DNA from: Bacteroidota bacterium
GTDB taxonomy: Bacteria > Bacteroidota > Ignavibacteria > UBA10030 > UBA6906
Length of the DNA stretch: 5,458 nt
Reading direction: 5' to 3'
Assembly: GCA_003541875.1 (NCBI GenBank)
Contig: DPLS01000058.1
Span: 1 to 5,458 of the forward strand
Shown: positions 1-5,458 of the stretch, one piece after another
Layout of the letters: every line of letters starts with the position of its first letter
How positions within the stretch are numbered: the stretch's first letter is position 1
Position numbers and translations under genes: made by a program
The notes under the pieces: generated by a model
Databases searched by the model: none
Seen by the model: the letters and a program-made list of their open reading frames with translations, nothing else
Told to the model about the DNA's origin: nothing

Positions 1-1133
1 GTCAACGAAGGCTGCGCTTGCATACGCCGGCCGGTGCCGTTTCCAAAAGTCAGCCAGTAGTAGTTCTGTTCTGTATAGTGGTGGATGTAATGATCGAGCA
101 TACCGGAAGTCGTATTGTACCTCCGGCCGCGAACTGACTGTGCAAAGAAGAGCACATAGTCTCCCTCATCAAACCTCCCGTCACTCTCACCCTCAACATA
201 GATCGCGTTCTCAACAAGATCTGTGGGCCGTTGGTGGAGAATGTTTTCTGGCACCTCCGTGCCTCCGTTGCCGAAGATCTTGATCGTGCGAGGATCGAGT
301 CCGGCGGTGTTAATTCCCGCAGCTCTGAGAAACTGGGGATTCAATGAATACACTCCTTCATCCACAATCGTGAGACGGTACCAATCGCCGCTCTGGAGCA
401 CACTCGGGACGGCGGTTGATTTCTCCAAGGGGGAACGCGTTGGGATTTTCCAGTTTCTGGCAACCGCGTAGTTGAGCAGCACTCCCTCGAACGCCAGGTC
501 GTCGCCATTTCGGACAGATTCAACATTGGGATTGCCATACACGATTTCCACAACCAATCGCTTGTACTTCCTGATCGTGCGCGTCGAAGGGTTGAATTGG
601 ATTGGGAACAGCTTGACGCTTCCCACCAGCATCGTTTGCACGTGGTTAGGACCCACAATTTCTGCCACTTGTGCCGGGACAAACGACGAGGCATTATATC
701 TTTCAGGATCGATCTTGTATCCGGCAATTTCCATCAGGTCATCACGGACGCGAATTGTCGGGACAGGAGCAAGTGTCACCCCCACGATATCTTCGTATTC
801 GGCAGCGATCACCTGAGCGATATTTCCGGTTGCAGCGGGGAAACCCAACGGTACTGTTTCATAGCGAATATCGGGGGCACCGATAGACTCTCTGGTATGA
901 CTCGGAATCGAGCCTGTAAAATCAAACAGCTTGACTTCCACATTGCCATCGCGCATGGTTCGTTCAGGCAAAAACATGGGCCGGTATTCAAACACAACCG
1001 ACTGCTGATCAGAACGGAGCACGTGTATGTGTCCATCGCCCGATCGGGAAACAGCGGAGCCGACCACTGAACACATCATAAGGAGCGTTATGCCCACGCA
1101 TGCCTTCATGCTTCTGACCGTTGGTTTGAACAT
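1..1133 (-). CDS. porU: PorU-like type IX secretion sortase (C25 peptidase family), N-terminal 377 residues, cut by window edge
   Basis: In Bacteroidota, PorU is a cell-surface cysteine peptidase of the gingipain (C25) family. It removes the C-terminal signal of T9SS cargo and attaches the cargo to the surface glycolipid. An uninterrupted minus-strand frame runs from ATG at 1133 to the left edge. Residues 1-28 form a signal peptide (Lys/Arg-containing start, hydrophobic core, small residues near 24-27). Residues about 30-240 resemble a beta-rich prodomain. From W251 comes the block I associate with PorU proteins: GDWYRLTIVDEGVYSL, then FGNGG at 287-291 and EGESDGRFDEGDY at 314-326, an Asp-rich segment before YVLFFAQ. 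The catalytic His/Cys domain would lie beyond the window, so activity cannot be judged. ATG 1133 has a weak upstream GGA; ATG 1109 would also leave a signal peptide. Another C25-family surface protease sharing this N-terminal architecture remains possible. It is divergent from glgA. Confidence 0.75.
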   Translation of the reverse strand, partial: MFKPTVRSMKACVGITLLMMCSVVGSAVSRSGDGHIHVLRSDQQSVVFEYRPMFLPERTMRDGNVEVKLFDFTGSIPSHTRESIGAPDIRYETVPLGFPAATGNIAQVIAAEYEDIVGVTLAPVPTIRVRDDLMEIAGYKIDPERYNASSFVPAQVAEIVGPNHVQTMLVGSVKLFPIQFNPSTRTIRKYKRLVVEIVYGNPNVESVRNGDDLAFEGVLLNYAVARNWKIPTRSPLEKSTAVPSVLQSGDWYRLTIVDEGVYSLNPQFLRAAGINTAGLDPRTIKIFGNGGTEVPENILHQRPTDLVENAIYVEGESDGRFDEGDYVLFFAQSVRGRRYNTTSGMLDHYIHHYTEQNYYWLTFGNGTGRRMQAQPSL

Positions 1134-1140
1134 CTGTTCC

Positions 1141-1172
1141 ACAAAGAAAAAAGCCGAACATCTTCATTCGGC
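1141..1172 (-). terminator. Intrinsic-terminator-like hairpin in the 5' leader of the porU-like gene
   Basis: Read on the minus strand, a perfect 6-bp stem GCCGAA/TTCGGC (1172-1167 with 1158-1153) encloses an 8-base loop and is followed at once by TTTTTTCTTT (1152-1143). This is the form of a rho-independent terminator. It ends only about 8-10 bases before the start codon at 1133. No minus-strand gene lies upstream for it to terminate, so a leader (attenuator) role is the natural reading. The stem is short and the loop a little large, so efficiency is uncertain. Confidence 0.55.
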
Positions 1173-1199
1173 GGCAAAACAAAAATTGGAGTTACCGCC
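1170..1199 (-). promoter_or_regulatory. Candidate antiterminator hairpin overlapping the leader terminator
   Basis: On the minus strand GGCGGTAA (1199-1192) can pair with TTGCCGCC (1177-1170), giving an 8-bp stem with one G-U pair and a 14-base, U-rich loop. Its 3' arm uses bases 1172-1170, which are also the first three bases of the terminator stem at 1172-1153. The two structures therefore cannot form fully together. This is the classic geometry of an attenuator or riboswitch expression platform. No ligand-binding domain or leader peptide was recognised. Confidence 0.4.
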
Positions 1200-1206
1200 A
1201 CCTACT

Positions 1207-1235
1207 GTTATTCGCTTACCAAAGGATCCTCACAA
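1207..1235 (-). promoter_or_regulatory. Candidate promoter for the porU-like gene
   Basis: On the minus strand TTGTGA (1235-1230) and AATAAC (1212-1207) are separated by exactly 17 bases and each matches the sigma70 consensus at 4 of 6 positions. A start near 1200 would give a leader of about 67 bases that contains both overlapping hairpins. No Bacteroidota-type TAnnTTTG element was found here. The match is moderate and untested. Confidence 0.3.
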
Positions 1236-1303
1236 CAACCTCTTCCCACATCGGACAAGAACGACTCATCTTGCCATGATCGATAAACCTTTAAGCGAAC
1301 AAC
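1207..1303. repeat. Inverted 12-bp repeat in the divergent intergenic region
   Basis: The left copy reads TAAGCGAATAAC on the minus strand (1218-1207) and the right copy reads TAAGCGAACAAC on the plus strand (1292-1303), so 11 of 12 bases match. Each is preceded by a CCTTT tract: CCTTTGG before the minus copy, and CCTT running into the plus copy. The copies point outward, one toward each divergent gene, with 73 bases between them. This could be a paired operator site or repeated promoter elements; the minus copy contains the candidate -10 of the porU-like gene. Chance is not excluded. Confidence 0.4.
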
Positions 1304-1364
1304 TCGATAGACTGAACTCCACTCAATGTGATTTCTGAGCTAAATATAGAGATTGGCCTCTTCA

Positions 1365-1393
1365 TTGTCAAGGAATTTTTCCCGCGGTATATG
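1365..1393 (+). promoter_or_regulatory. glgA: Candidate promoter for the glgA operon
   Basis: TTGTCA (1365-1370, 5 of 6 to the -35 consensus) and TATATG (1388-1393, 4 of 6 to the -10 consensus) are separated by 17 bases. A start near 1400 would leave a leader of about 125 bases before ATG 1525. It is the best sigma70-like match I found upstream of glgA. The group may use other promoter consensus sequences, so this is only a candidate. Confidence 0.35.
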
Positions 1394-1524
1394 AAGCCTC
1401 ACTCTGCGATGATGAGAGGTGGCAGTCATTCAGTGCGCTCGAGGTTTGGTTGCTTATCAGACCAGAAAATGTTAGATTTCAAGCGCTTATATGACTCCTC
1501 ACCTTGTTGCACAACCGGCATAGC

Positions 1525-3009
1525 ATGGCACGACAGTTAGATGTACTACTTCTTTCCAGCGAAGTTGAGCCATTCGCAAAGACGGGGGGGCTGGCCGATG
1601 TTTCCTGCGCACTGCCAAAATCGATAAAGTCGCTCGATCACGAAATCAGGATCATGATGCCTCGTTATGGCAGCATTGACGAGCGAAAATGCAAGCTGCA
1701 CGAAATGATCCGGTTGAAGGATATCCCCGTTCCCCTGGGAAACAAACAGATCCTCGCAAGTGTTAGATCTTCATTCCTGCTCAATTCACATTCAAAGGTC
1801 CAGGTCTACTTCCTCGATAATCACTCACTTTTTGGGAGGTCGGGCCTGTACATTCATCCTGAGACAAAGAAGGACTATCGCGATAATGATGACAGATTCT
1901 TCTTTTTCGCTCGTGGGGTGTTGGAAGTACTAAAGCGTCTGGGCTGGCAACCAAACATTATCCACTGCAATGACTGGCCAACAGGTCTGGTTCCAGTCTA
2001 TCTGAAAACATTGTACAAAAACGACCCTTTCTACAAAGATACTCGAACCGTCTTCACCGTGCACAACATGGCGTACCAGGGTGTGTTTCCCAAGAGTTCT
2101 TTCAACAAGACTGGCTTGCCCGCAGGGGTGTTGAGTGAGAAAGGTATTGAGTCCGACGGCATGATCAACCTCCTCAAAGCCGGGCTCGTGTATTCAGACG
2201 CGATTACAACGGTGAGTGAGAAATATGCAGAGGAAATCCAAAGCTCGGCAGAGTATGGCTGCGGTCTTGAGGACGTTGTGCGACGCAGAAAGGACAGTGT
2301 CACAGGCATTCTCAATGGAATCGACGATTCTGTATGGGATCCAGCAACTGACAAATCCATCCCTCACAAGTACGGTATCAAGACTCTTGACCTGAAGCTG
2401 GAGAACAAGAAGGCACTTCTGCGACGGACCGGGCTGCCCTTTCGCGGAACCATTCCGGTACTTGGTATGGTGTCACGTCTCGCCGAGCAAAAAGGGATTG
2501 ACATCATCATGGATGTATGGGACGAGCTCATGACGTTGCCCCTTCAGCTAGTCGTCCTGGGAATTGGTGAGAAACGCTACCACGATTTCTTTTCCAAAGC
2601 TGGAAAAAAATATCCTGAAAAAATTGCTGCATGCCTGGAGTTCAACGAAGACCTAGCGCACTTGATCCATGCGGGAAGCGACATGTTCCTCATGGCATCA
2701 CGCTATGAGCCATGTGGTCTGAACCAAATGTACAGTATGAAGTATGGAACGGTTCCCATAGTCCGTGCAACCGGCGGACTGGACGACACCGTCGAGGATT
2801 TCAATCCTTCGACCGGCAAAGGAACCGGATTCAAGTTCAAGGAGTACCACGGTGGAGATTTGCTCAGGGTCGTGAAACGCGCCCTTGGTGCGTACGCAAC
2901 CACGACCAGCTGGAGGAAGATCGTCAAGAATGGAATGAGCAAGGATTTTTCCTGGGAAACTTCAGCTCGGAAATACGTGCAACTCTATCGCAGCCTGGCG
3001 AGAACGTGA
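1525..3009 (+). CDS. glgA: Glycogen (starch) synthase, GT5 family, ADP-glucose type
   Basis: GlgA transfers glucose from ADP-glucose to the non-reducing end of an alpha-1,4-glucan in the cytoplasm. The 494-residue product has the usual length and the two-Rossmann (GT-B) layout. The N-terminal domain opens with the ADP-glucose loop KTGGL (19-23), followed by HCNDWPTGL (from 147), TVHNMAYQG and GILNGID. The C-terminal domain has SRLAEQKGID (317-326, with the Arg and Lys expected to contact the nucleotide phosphates), YEPCGLNQ (394-401, conserved Glu395) and TGGLDDTV (416-423). All key motifs are intact. I chose ATG 1525 because it gives the usual few residues before the first strand; an in-frame TTG at 1504 would add seven unlikely residues. 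No good Shine-Dalgarno is visible. No glgB or glgC lies nearby. The stop overlaps the next start (GTGA), so the two genes are probably coupled. Confidence 0.95.
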   Translation: MARQLDVLLLSSEVEPFAKTGGLADVSCALPKSIKSLDHEIRIMMPRYGSIDERKCKLHEMIRLKDIPVPLGNKQILASVRSSFLLNSHSKVQVYFLDNHSLFGRSGLYIHPETKKDYRDNDDRFFFFARGVLEVLKRLGWQPNIIHCNDWPTGLVPVYLKTLYKNDPFYKDTRTVFTVHNMAYQGVFPKSSFNKTGLPAGVLSEKGIESDGMINLLKAGLVYSDAITTVSEKYAEEIQSSAEYGCGLEDVVRRRKDSVTGILNGIDDSVWDPATDKSIPHKYGIKTLDLKLENKKALLRRTGLPFRGTIPVLGMVSRLAEQKGIDIIMDVWDELMTLPLQLVVLGIGEKRYHDFFSKAGKKYPEKIAACLEFNEDLAHLIHAGSDMFLMASRYEPCGLNQMYSMKYGTVPIVRATGGLDDTVEDFNPSTGKGTGFKFKEYHGGDLLRVVKRALGAYATTTSWRKIVKNGMSKDFSWETSARKYVQLYRSLART

Positions 3010-3602
3010 CTCGTGCCCGGGTCGGCGTGTTCCTCGATCGGGACGGAACACTGAACGAAGAGTCGAATTATGTCCGCACACCCGACGAACTGCATGTTAT
3101 CGAGGGAGCGGGAGCGGCGCTCGCTCGACTGAACAACCGTGGCCTCATCACGTGCGTCATCTCCAACCAGTCTGGTGTTGCACGTGGGTTTCTTACGGAG
3201 GAAGGTCTTACTCCCATCCACAACAAGTTGGAGCAAGAGCTTGCCCGAGGCGGAGGGAAAATAGATCGGATCTACTACTGTCCTCACCACCCGACGGACG
3301 GATTGCCGCCATACAATGTTCCGTGCGATTGCCGCAAGCCGAAGATTGGCATGCTTGAACGAGCTGTTGCGGAGGTTGGCGTTGATCTCTCTCGGTCATT
3401 CCTGGTGGGAGACAGCGTGGTTGATATGCAGGCCGGGAACGCTGCCAACGCAAAGACGATTCTGGTGCTCACTGGATACGGCGCAAGCGCGCGAGAGCAC
3501 TGTGCAAGCAACGGCATTCACATCGATCATATTGCCCCCACGGTGGTAGAAGCCGTCGATTTCATATTGAACAATTTGGATGAGGAAGAGAAGTTGAAAT
3601 GA
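3006..3602 (+). CDS. gmhB: D-glycero-D-manno-heptose 1,7-bisphosphate phosphatase-like HAD-IIIA hydrolase
   Basis: GmhB removes the 1- or 7-phosphate of heptose bisphosphate on the way to nucleotide-activated heptose for LPS core or surface glycans. The 198-residue product shows every HAD motif: DRDGT (11-15, with nucleophile Asp11 and acid Asp13), SNQSG (53-57), Lys in CRKPK (109-113) and GDSVVD (135-140). It also has the zinc loop Cys92, His94, Cys107, Cys109, which as I recall is the same spacing and numbering as in E. coli GmhB. The start is GTG 3006, overlapping the glgA stop; the open frame extends upstream to 2712, but that part is antisense-free shadow of glgA. Its own stop overlaps the next ATG (ATGA). 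Histidinol-phosphate phosphatases share this fold and zinc loop, so the substrate is inferred. No other heptose-pathway gene is present in the window. Confidence 0.85.
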   Translation: MTRARVGVFLDRDGTLNEESNYVRTPDELHVIEGAGAALARLNNRGLITCVISNQSGVARGFLTEEGLTPIHNKLEQELARGGGKIDRIYYCPHHPTDGLPPYNVPCDCRKPKIGMLERAVAEVGVDLSRSFLVGDSVVDMQAGNAANAKTILVLTGYGASAREHCASNGIHIDHIAPTVVEAVDFILNNLDEEEKLK

Positions 3603-4807
3603 AGATGAGCAGACGATATCGTAGCGAGGGGAATGCTCTCATTGCCTCAGTGCTATTTGTTGCGCTTTCCATGTTTGGTTGCAGCGACGAGCCGTCTGTG
3701 CTCAACTCGGTCGGCACACAGATGCTCCTCACAAAAATAGAGGTAAAGACTGATACCCTTGGGGCTTCCGGCAGCTCGACACTGAAACAGTATGTTCCCA
3801 TGGAGGGACGCACCAACCTGCTTGGCAAATCCGGAGAATACAATGCGTATATGCTAGTCCAATTCTCCTCTCTTCCTAACCGGGACACTGTCGTGGTTCT
3901 CTCGGCATCGATCGGTCTGAGAGGGGTAACGTGGTTCGGAGATTCTGCCGCTCCATTCGGTTTCAACGCGTATGAGATTAGCCATGCCTGGGGAGCATCC
4001 ACCATCACGTGGGACAGTCTAACGGGTCTTTACAATTCGGATCCCGGGTCTCTCCGTGGATCATTCTCTGGTACTGTAGCGCACGATACTGAGTGGGTTA
4101 GCATGAACCTGGACACAGCGATGGTGCGGCGCTGGCTTCAAACGGCGACGCACACAAACAACTACGGGTGCATTCTCCTCCCCACTCCGAACGCTAACGT
4201 TGTACGAGGTTTTCATGCGTTTTACTTCGAGAACGGCGATACCCTGTACCCGAGACTGACCGTCATCGCTCGCAATCTCGCCGGAACGGTAACCGATACG
4301 TCAGTGTACAAATTCGGCCAGGACACTTTTGTGGGCAATGTCGAGAACCTCAATTCCAATCCTGAACTGATGTATGCGCAGGCGGGCGTAAGCTACAGGA
4401 GTACGCTGAAATTCGACGTCTCCCATATTCCACGTGGCGCAATCATCAACCAAGCCCAGCTTACACTCGTGTACGATCAGGCGAGCTCCCGCCTGAACCG
4501 ATTCACGGCGGACACTGCAGTCGCCGCACATACGTTGCTGAATGCAACCGACTACACGATATTCGAGCTCCAGGGCACCCGAAGCACTGTGGACTCACTG
4601 GCATCATCGGGCAAGTTCAGATTCGATCTCCGCCGACAGGTTCAATACTGGATACGAAACGCCAGCGTGAATTATGGACTCCTGTTGCGTCCGTCGAACG
4701 CCAATGAGTTCAGTAGCTTCGATCTGCTGACATTCTTCAATCAGAGCACGCAGGACGCCACAAAGCGGCCCCAACTCATTGTTAAGTATACCGTGGAATC
4801 GTACTAG
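3599..4807 (+). CDS. Predicted surface lipoprotein with two DNRLRE-like beta-sandwich domains
   Basis: The specific function is unknown. The 402-residue product begins with a basic segment, a hydrophobic stretch (about 13-26) and MFGC, a slightly atypical lipobox with Cys28 as the lipidated residue. After it comes Ser-Asp-Glu, resembling the acidic export signal of surface lipoproteins in Bacteroidota. The mature part is an internal duplication. Repeat 1 (about 45-228) has YMLVQFSSLP (from 84), MVRRWLQ (Trp179) and YPRLTVIAR. Repeat 2 (about 232-402) has RSTLKFDVSHIP (from 267), VQYWIRNASVNYG (Trp351) and RPQLIVKY. The F-x-LP strand, the Trp helix followed by NYG, and the closing P-x-L-x-V strand match the DNRLRE-type domain of secreted adhesive or carbohydrate-associated proteins. 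ATG 3599 overlaps the upstream stop and has a GAGGAAG-type site about 12 bases before it; ATG 3605 is an alternative. A distant DUF4270 relationship is possible. Confidence 0.75.
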   Translation: MKMSRRYRSEGNALIASVLFVALSMFGCSDEPSVLNSVGTQMLLTKIEVKTDTLGASGSSTLKQYVPMEGRTNLLGKSGEYNAYMLVQFSSLPNRDTVVVLSASIGLRGVTWFGDSAAPFGFNAYEISHAWGASTITWDSLTGLYNSDPGSLRGSFSGTVAHDTEWVSMNLDTAMVRRWLQTATHTNNYGCILLPTPNANVVRGFHAFYFENGDTLYPRLTVIARNLAGTVTDTSVYKFGQDTFVGNVENLNSNPELMYAQAGVSYRSTLKFDVSHIPRGAIINQAQLTLVYDQASSRLNRFTADTAVAAHTLLNATDYTIFELQGTRSTVDSLASSGKFRFDLRRQVQYWIRNASVNYGLLLRPSNANEFSSFDLLTFFNQSTQDATKRPQLIVKYTVESY

Positions 4808-4811
4808 GAGG
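4806..4811 (+). promoter_or_regulatory. AGGAGG Shine-Dalgarno overlapping the lipoprotein stop codon
   Basis: This is a full AGGAGG, the strongest ribosome-binding site in the window. Its first two bases are the last two of the TAG stop at 4805-4807. Only one base separates it from ATG 4813, whereas GTG 4816 would have four. This favours GTG 4816 as the true start, or shows that termination and reinitiation set it. The reading frame is the same in both cases. Confidence 0.7.
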
Positions 4812-4812
4812 T

Positions 4813-5458
4813 ATGGTGTTAAAGAATCTCCTCGCCGCTGCAATCATCCTCTCGCCACTTGTCGCATACGCTGGCGCGGGCGGTTCCACTTACTCTCTGT
4901 TTGGCATTGGTGACATCCGGTACATGCCAAATGCCCGGAGCGCAGGGATGGGGTACTCAGGTCTTGGACTACCGAGTGCGAATTTCATTAACGGCATTCA
5001 ACCCGCCGCATGGTCACGCATAAGCCGGGTTCGCTTTGAAACTGGAATTCTCCATGAAGGATTCAAATCCACGGATGGAGACAAATCCATTTATCTTGCA
5101 AACAGCAGCTTCGCCGGCGCGTTGCTCGCCATCCCAATCTCGACCACCAACGGCATAGTAACTGTCCTGGGATTCACGCAATACAGCGATGTGAATTACA
5201 ATTACTTTTTGGGGGGAACGCTGGACGGCATCCAGTATGAAATCAACCATTCCGGCAACGGAGGAATGAGCAGGGGTGTGGCCGGGCTTTCATTCTCACC
5301 TTTTTCCGATCTTGCTGTTGGGGCGTCTTTCAACTACTTGTTCGGGTTGATCGACCGAACCACGACCTTCAGCCCAGTCTACAGACCGGTTTACGCCGGC
5401 GGGATGATAACAAAGTCGACGTCAATGCGCGGCATGAACGTGACTGCCGGTGCGATGT
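4813..5458 (+). CDS. Outer-membrane beta-barrel protein (FadL/PorV-like superfamily), 3' end beyond window
   Basis: The first 215 residues of the frame are visible and remain open at the right edge. Residues 1-20 are a signal peptide with an Ala-Tyr-Ala cleavage site (18-20). The mature start has YSLFGIGDIRY (27-37), then NARSAGMGYSGLGL (40-53) and a QPAAW segment where related barrels have an Asn-Pro-Ala element. This opening is typical of Bacteroidota/Ignavibacteria outer-membrane proteins related to FadL and PorV. The rest alternates short hydrophobic strands and Gly/Asn/Ser-rich turns, as in a beta barrel. No catalytic motif is seen. It directly follows the lipoprotein gene in the same operon, so the two may form an outer-membrane pair. 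Its transport role, and any T9SS role, are not shown. ATG 4813 or GTG 4816 may be the start; see the adjoining ribosome-binding site. Confidence 0.75.
   Translation, partial: MVLKNLLAAAIILSPLVAYAGAGGSTYSLFGIGDIRYMPNARSAGMGYSGLGLPSANFINGIQPAAWSRISRVRFETGILHEGFKSTDGDKSIYLANSSFAGALLAIPISTTNGIVTVLGFTQYSDVNYNYFLGGTLDGIQYEINHSGNGGMSRGVAGLSFSPFSDLAVGASFNYLFGLIDRTTTFSPVYRPVYAGGMITKSTSMRGMNVTAGAM

Larger units (their letters stand above)
1134..1524. other. Divergent intergenic control region between porU-like gene and glgA
   Basis: About 390 bases separate the two divergent start codons. Short open frames cross the region on the plus strand (1027-1338 and 1328-1540), but they have low-complexity, non-family-like products, and the second runs into glgA in another frame, so none is called as a gene. 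What the region does show is a pair of overlapping hairpins next to the porU-like start, a candidate sigma70-type promoter in each direction, and an inverted 12-bp repeat. Nothing distinctive was seen between 1400 and 1524 apart from a weak TTGCTT/TTAGAT pair with 16-bp spacing (1450-1477). No clear Shine-Dalgarno precedes glgA. Confidence 0.7.

Noticed and set aside
223..1070. Several plus-strand open frames opposite the porU-like gene
   Set aside because: The minus frame is continuous and contains recognisable PorU-type motifs; the plus frames are short, mutually overlapping and unlike any family.
1504..1524. Extension of glgA to an in-frame TTG
   Set aside because: It adds seven residues not expected in GlgA, and ATG 1525 places the N-terminal strand and KTGGL at the usual distance.
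1027..1540. Two small plus-strand open frames (1027-1338, 1328-1540) in the spacer
   Set aside because: One begins inside the porU-like gene and the other ends inside glgA. Neither has a good ribosome-binding site or protein-like composition.
2712..3005. Long upstream extension of the gmhB-like frame
   Set aside because: It lies wholly inside glgA in another frame. The HAD fold begins a few residues after GTG 3006, and the zinc-loop numbering then agrees with known GmhB.
3006..3602. Histidinol-phosphate phosphatase as the product
   Set aside because: The fold and zinc loop are shared, but there is no his gene nearby, and spacing and length fit GmhB better. Kept as a lesser alternative.
3562..4008. 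Minus-strand frame opposite the lipoprotein gene
   Set aside because: The plus frame has a signal peptide, lipobox and repeated domains, so the minus frame is its shadow.
1..5458. CRISPR array, insertion sequence, tRNA or rRNA
   Set aside because: No regularly spaced repeats, transposase-like product, terminal inverted repeats or tRNA-like folds were seen.

Overview
The window carries the start of a type IX secretion (T9SS) sortase-like gene on the minus strand. Divergent from it is a compact plus-strand cluster of four genes: glycogen synthase, a heptose-bisphosphate-type HAD phosphatase, a two-domain surface-type lipoprotein, and the first part of an outer-membrane beta-barrel protein. The PorU/C25-type N-terminal sequence, a lipoprotein beginning Cys-Ser-Asp-Glu, a signal-peptide-bearing barrel protein and roughly balanced base composition suggest a diderm of the Bacteroidota/Ignavibacteria/Kryptonia part of the FCB group. 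This placement comes from family recognition only; no rRNA or other phylogenetic marker is present.

Layout. Bases 1-1133 (minus) encode the first 377 residues of a PorU-like protein and run off the left edge before the catalytic domain. Bases 1134-1524 hold no convincing gene. This spacer contains a divergent control region: a candidate promoter in each direction, a near-perfect 12-bp inverted repeat, and, just before the porU-like start, two overlapping hairpins that look like a terminator/antiterminator pair. Bases 1525-3009 are glgA, 3006-3602 are gmhB-like, 3599-4807 encode the lipoprotein, and 4813 (or 4816) to the right edge encodes the barrel protein.

How the genes fit together. The three plus-strand junctions are a GTGA overlap, an ATGA overlap, and a stop codon sharing bases with an AGGAGG Shine-Dalgarno. 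The four genes are therefore probably one translationally coupled operon, mixing two cytoplasmic sugar enzymes with two envelope proteins. The lipoprotein carries two copies of a DNRLRE-like beta-sandwich domain and a possible surface-export signal. The most notable points are the candidate attenuator in the porU-like leader and the coupling of glgA to a lipoprotein and barrel protein. From memory, the latter resembles the glgA-DUF4270 lipoprotein neighbourhood of many Bacteroidota. No mobile element, CRISPR array, tRNA or rRNA was seen.
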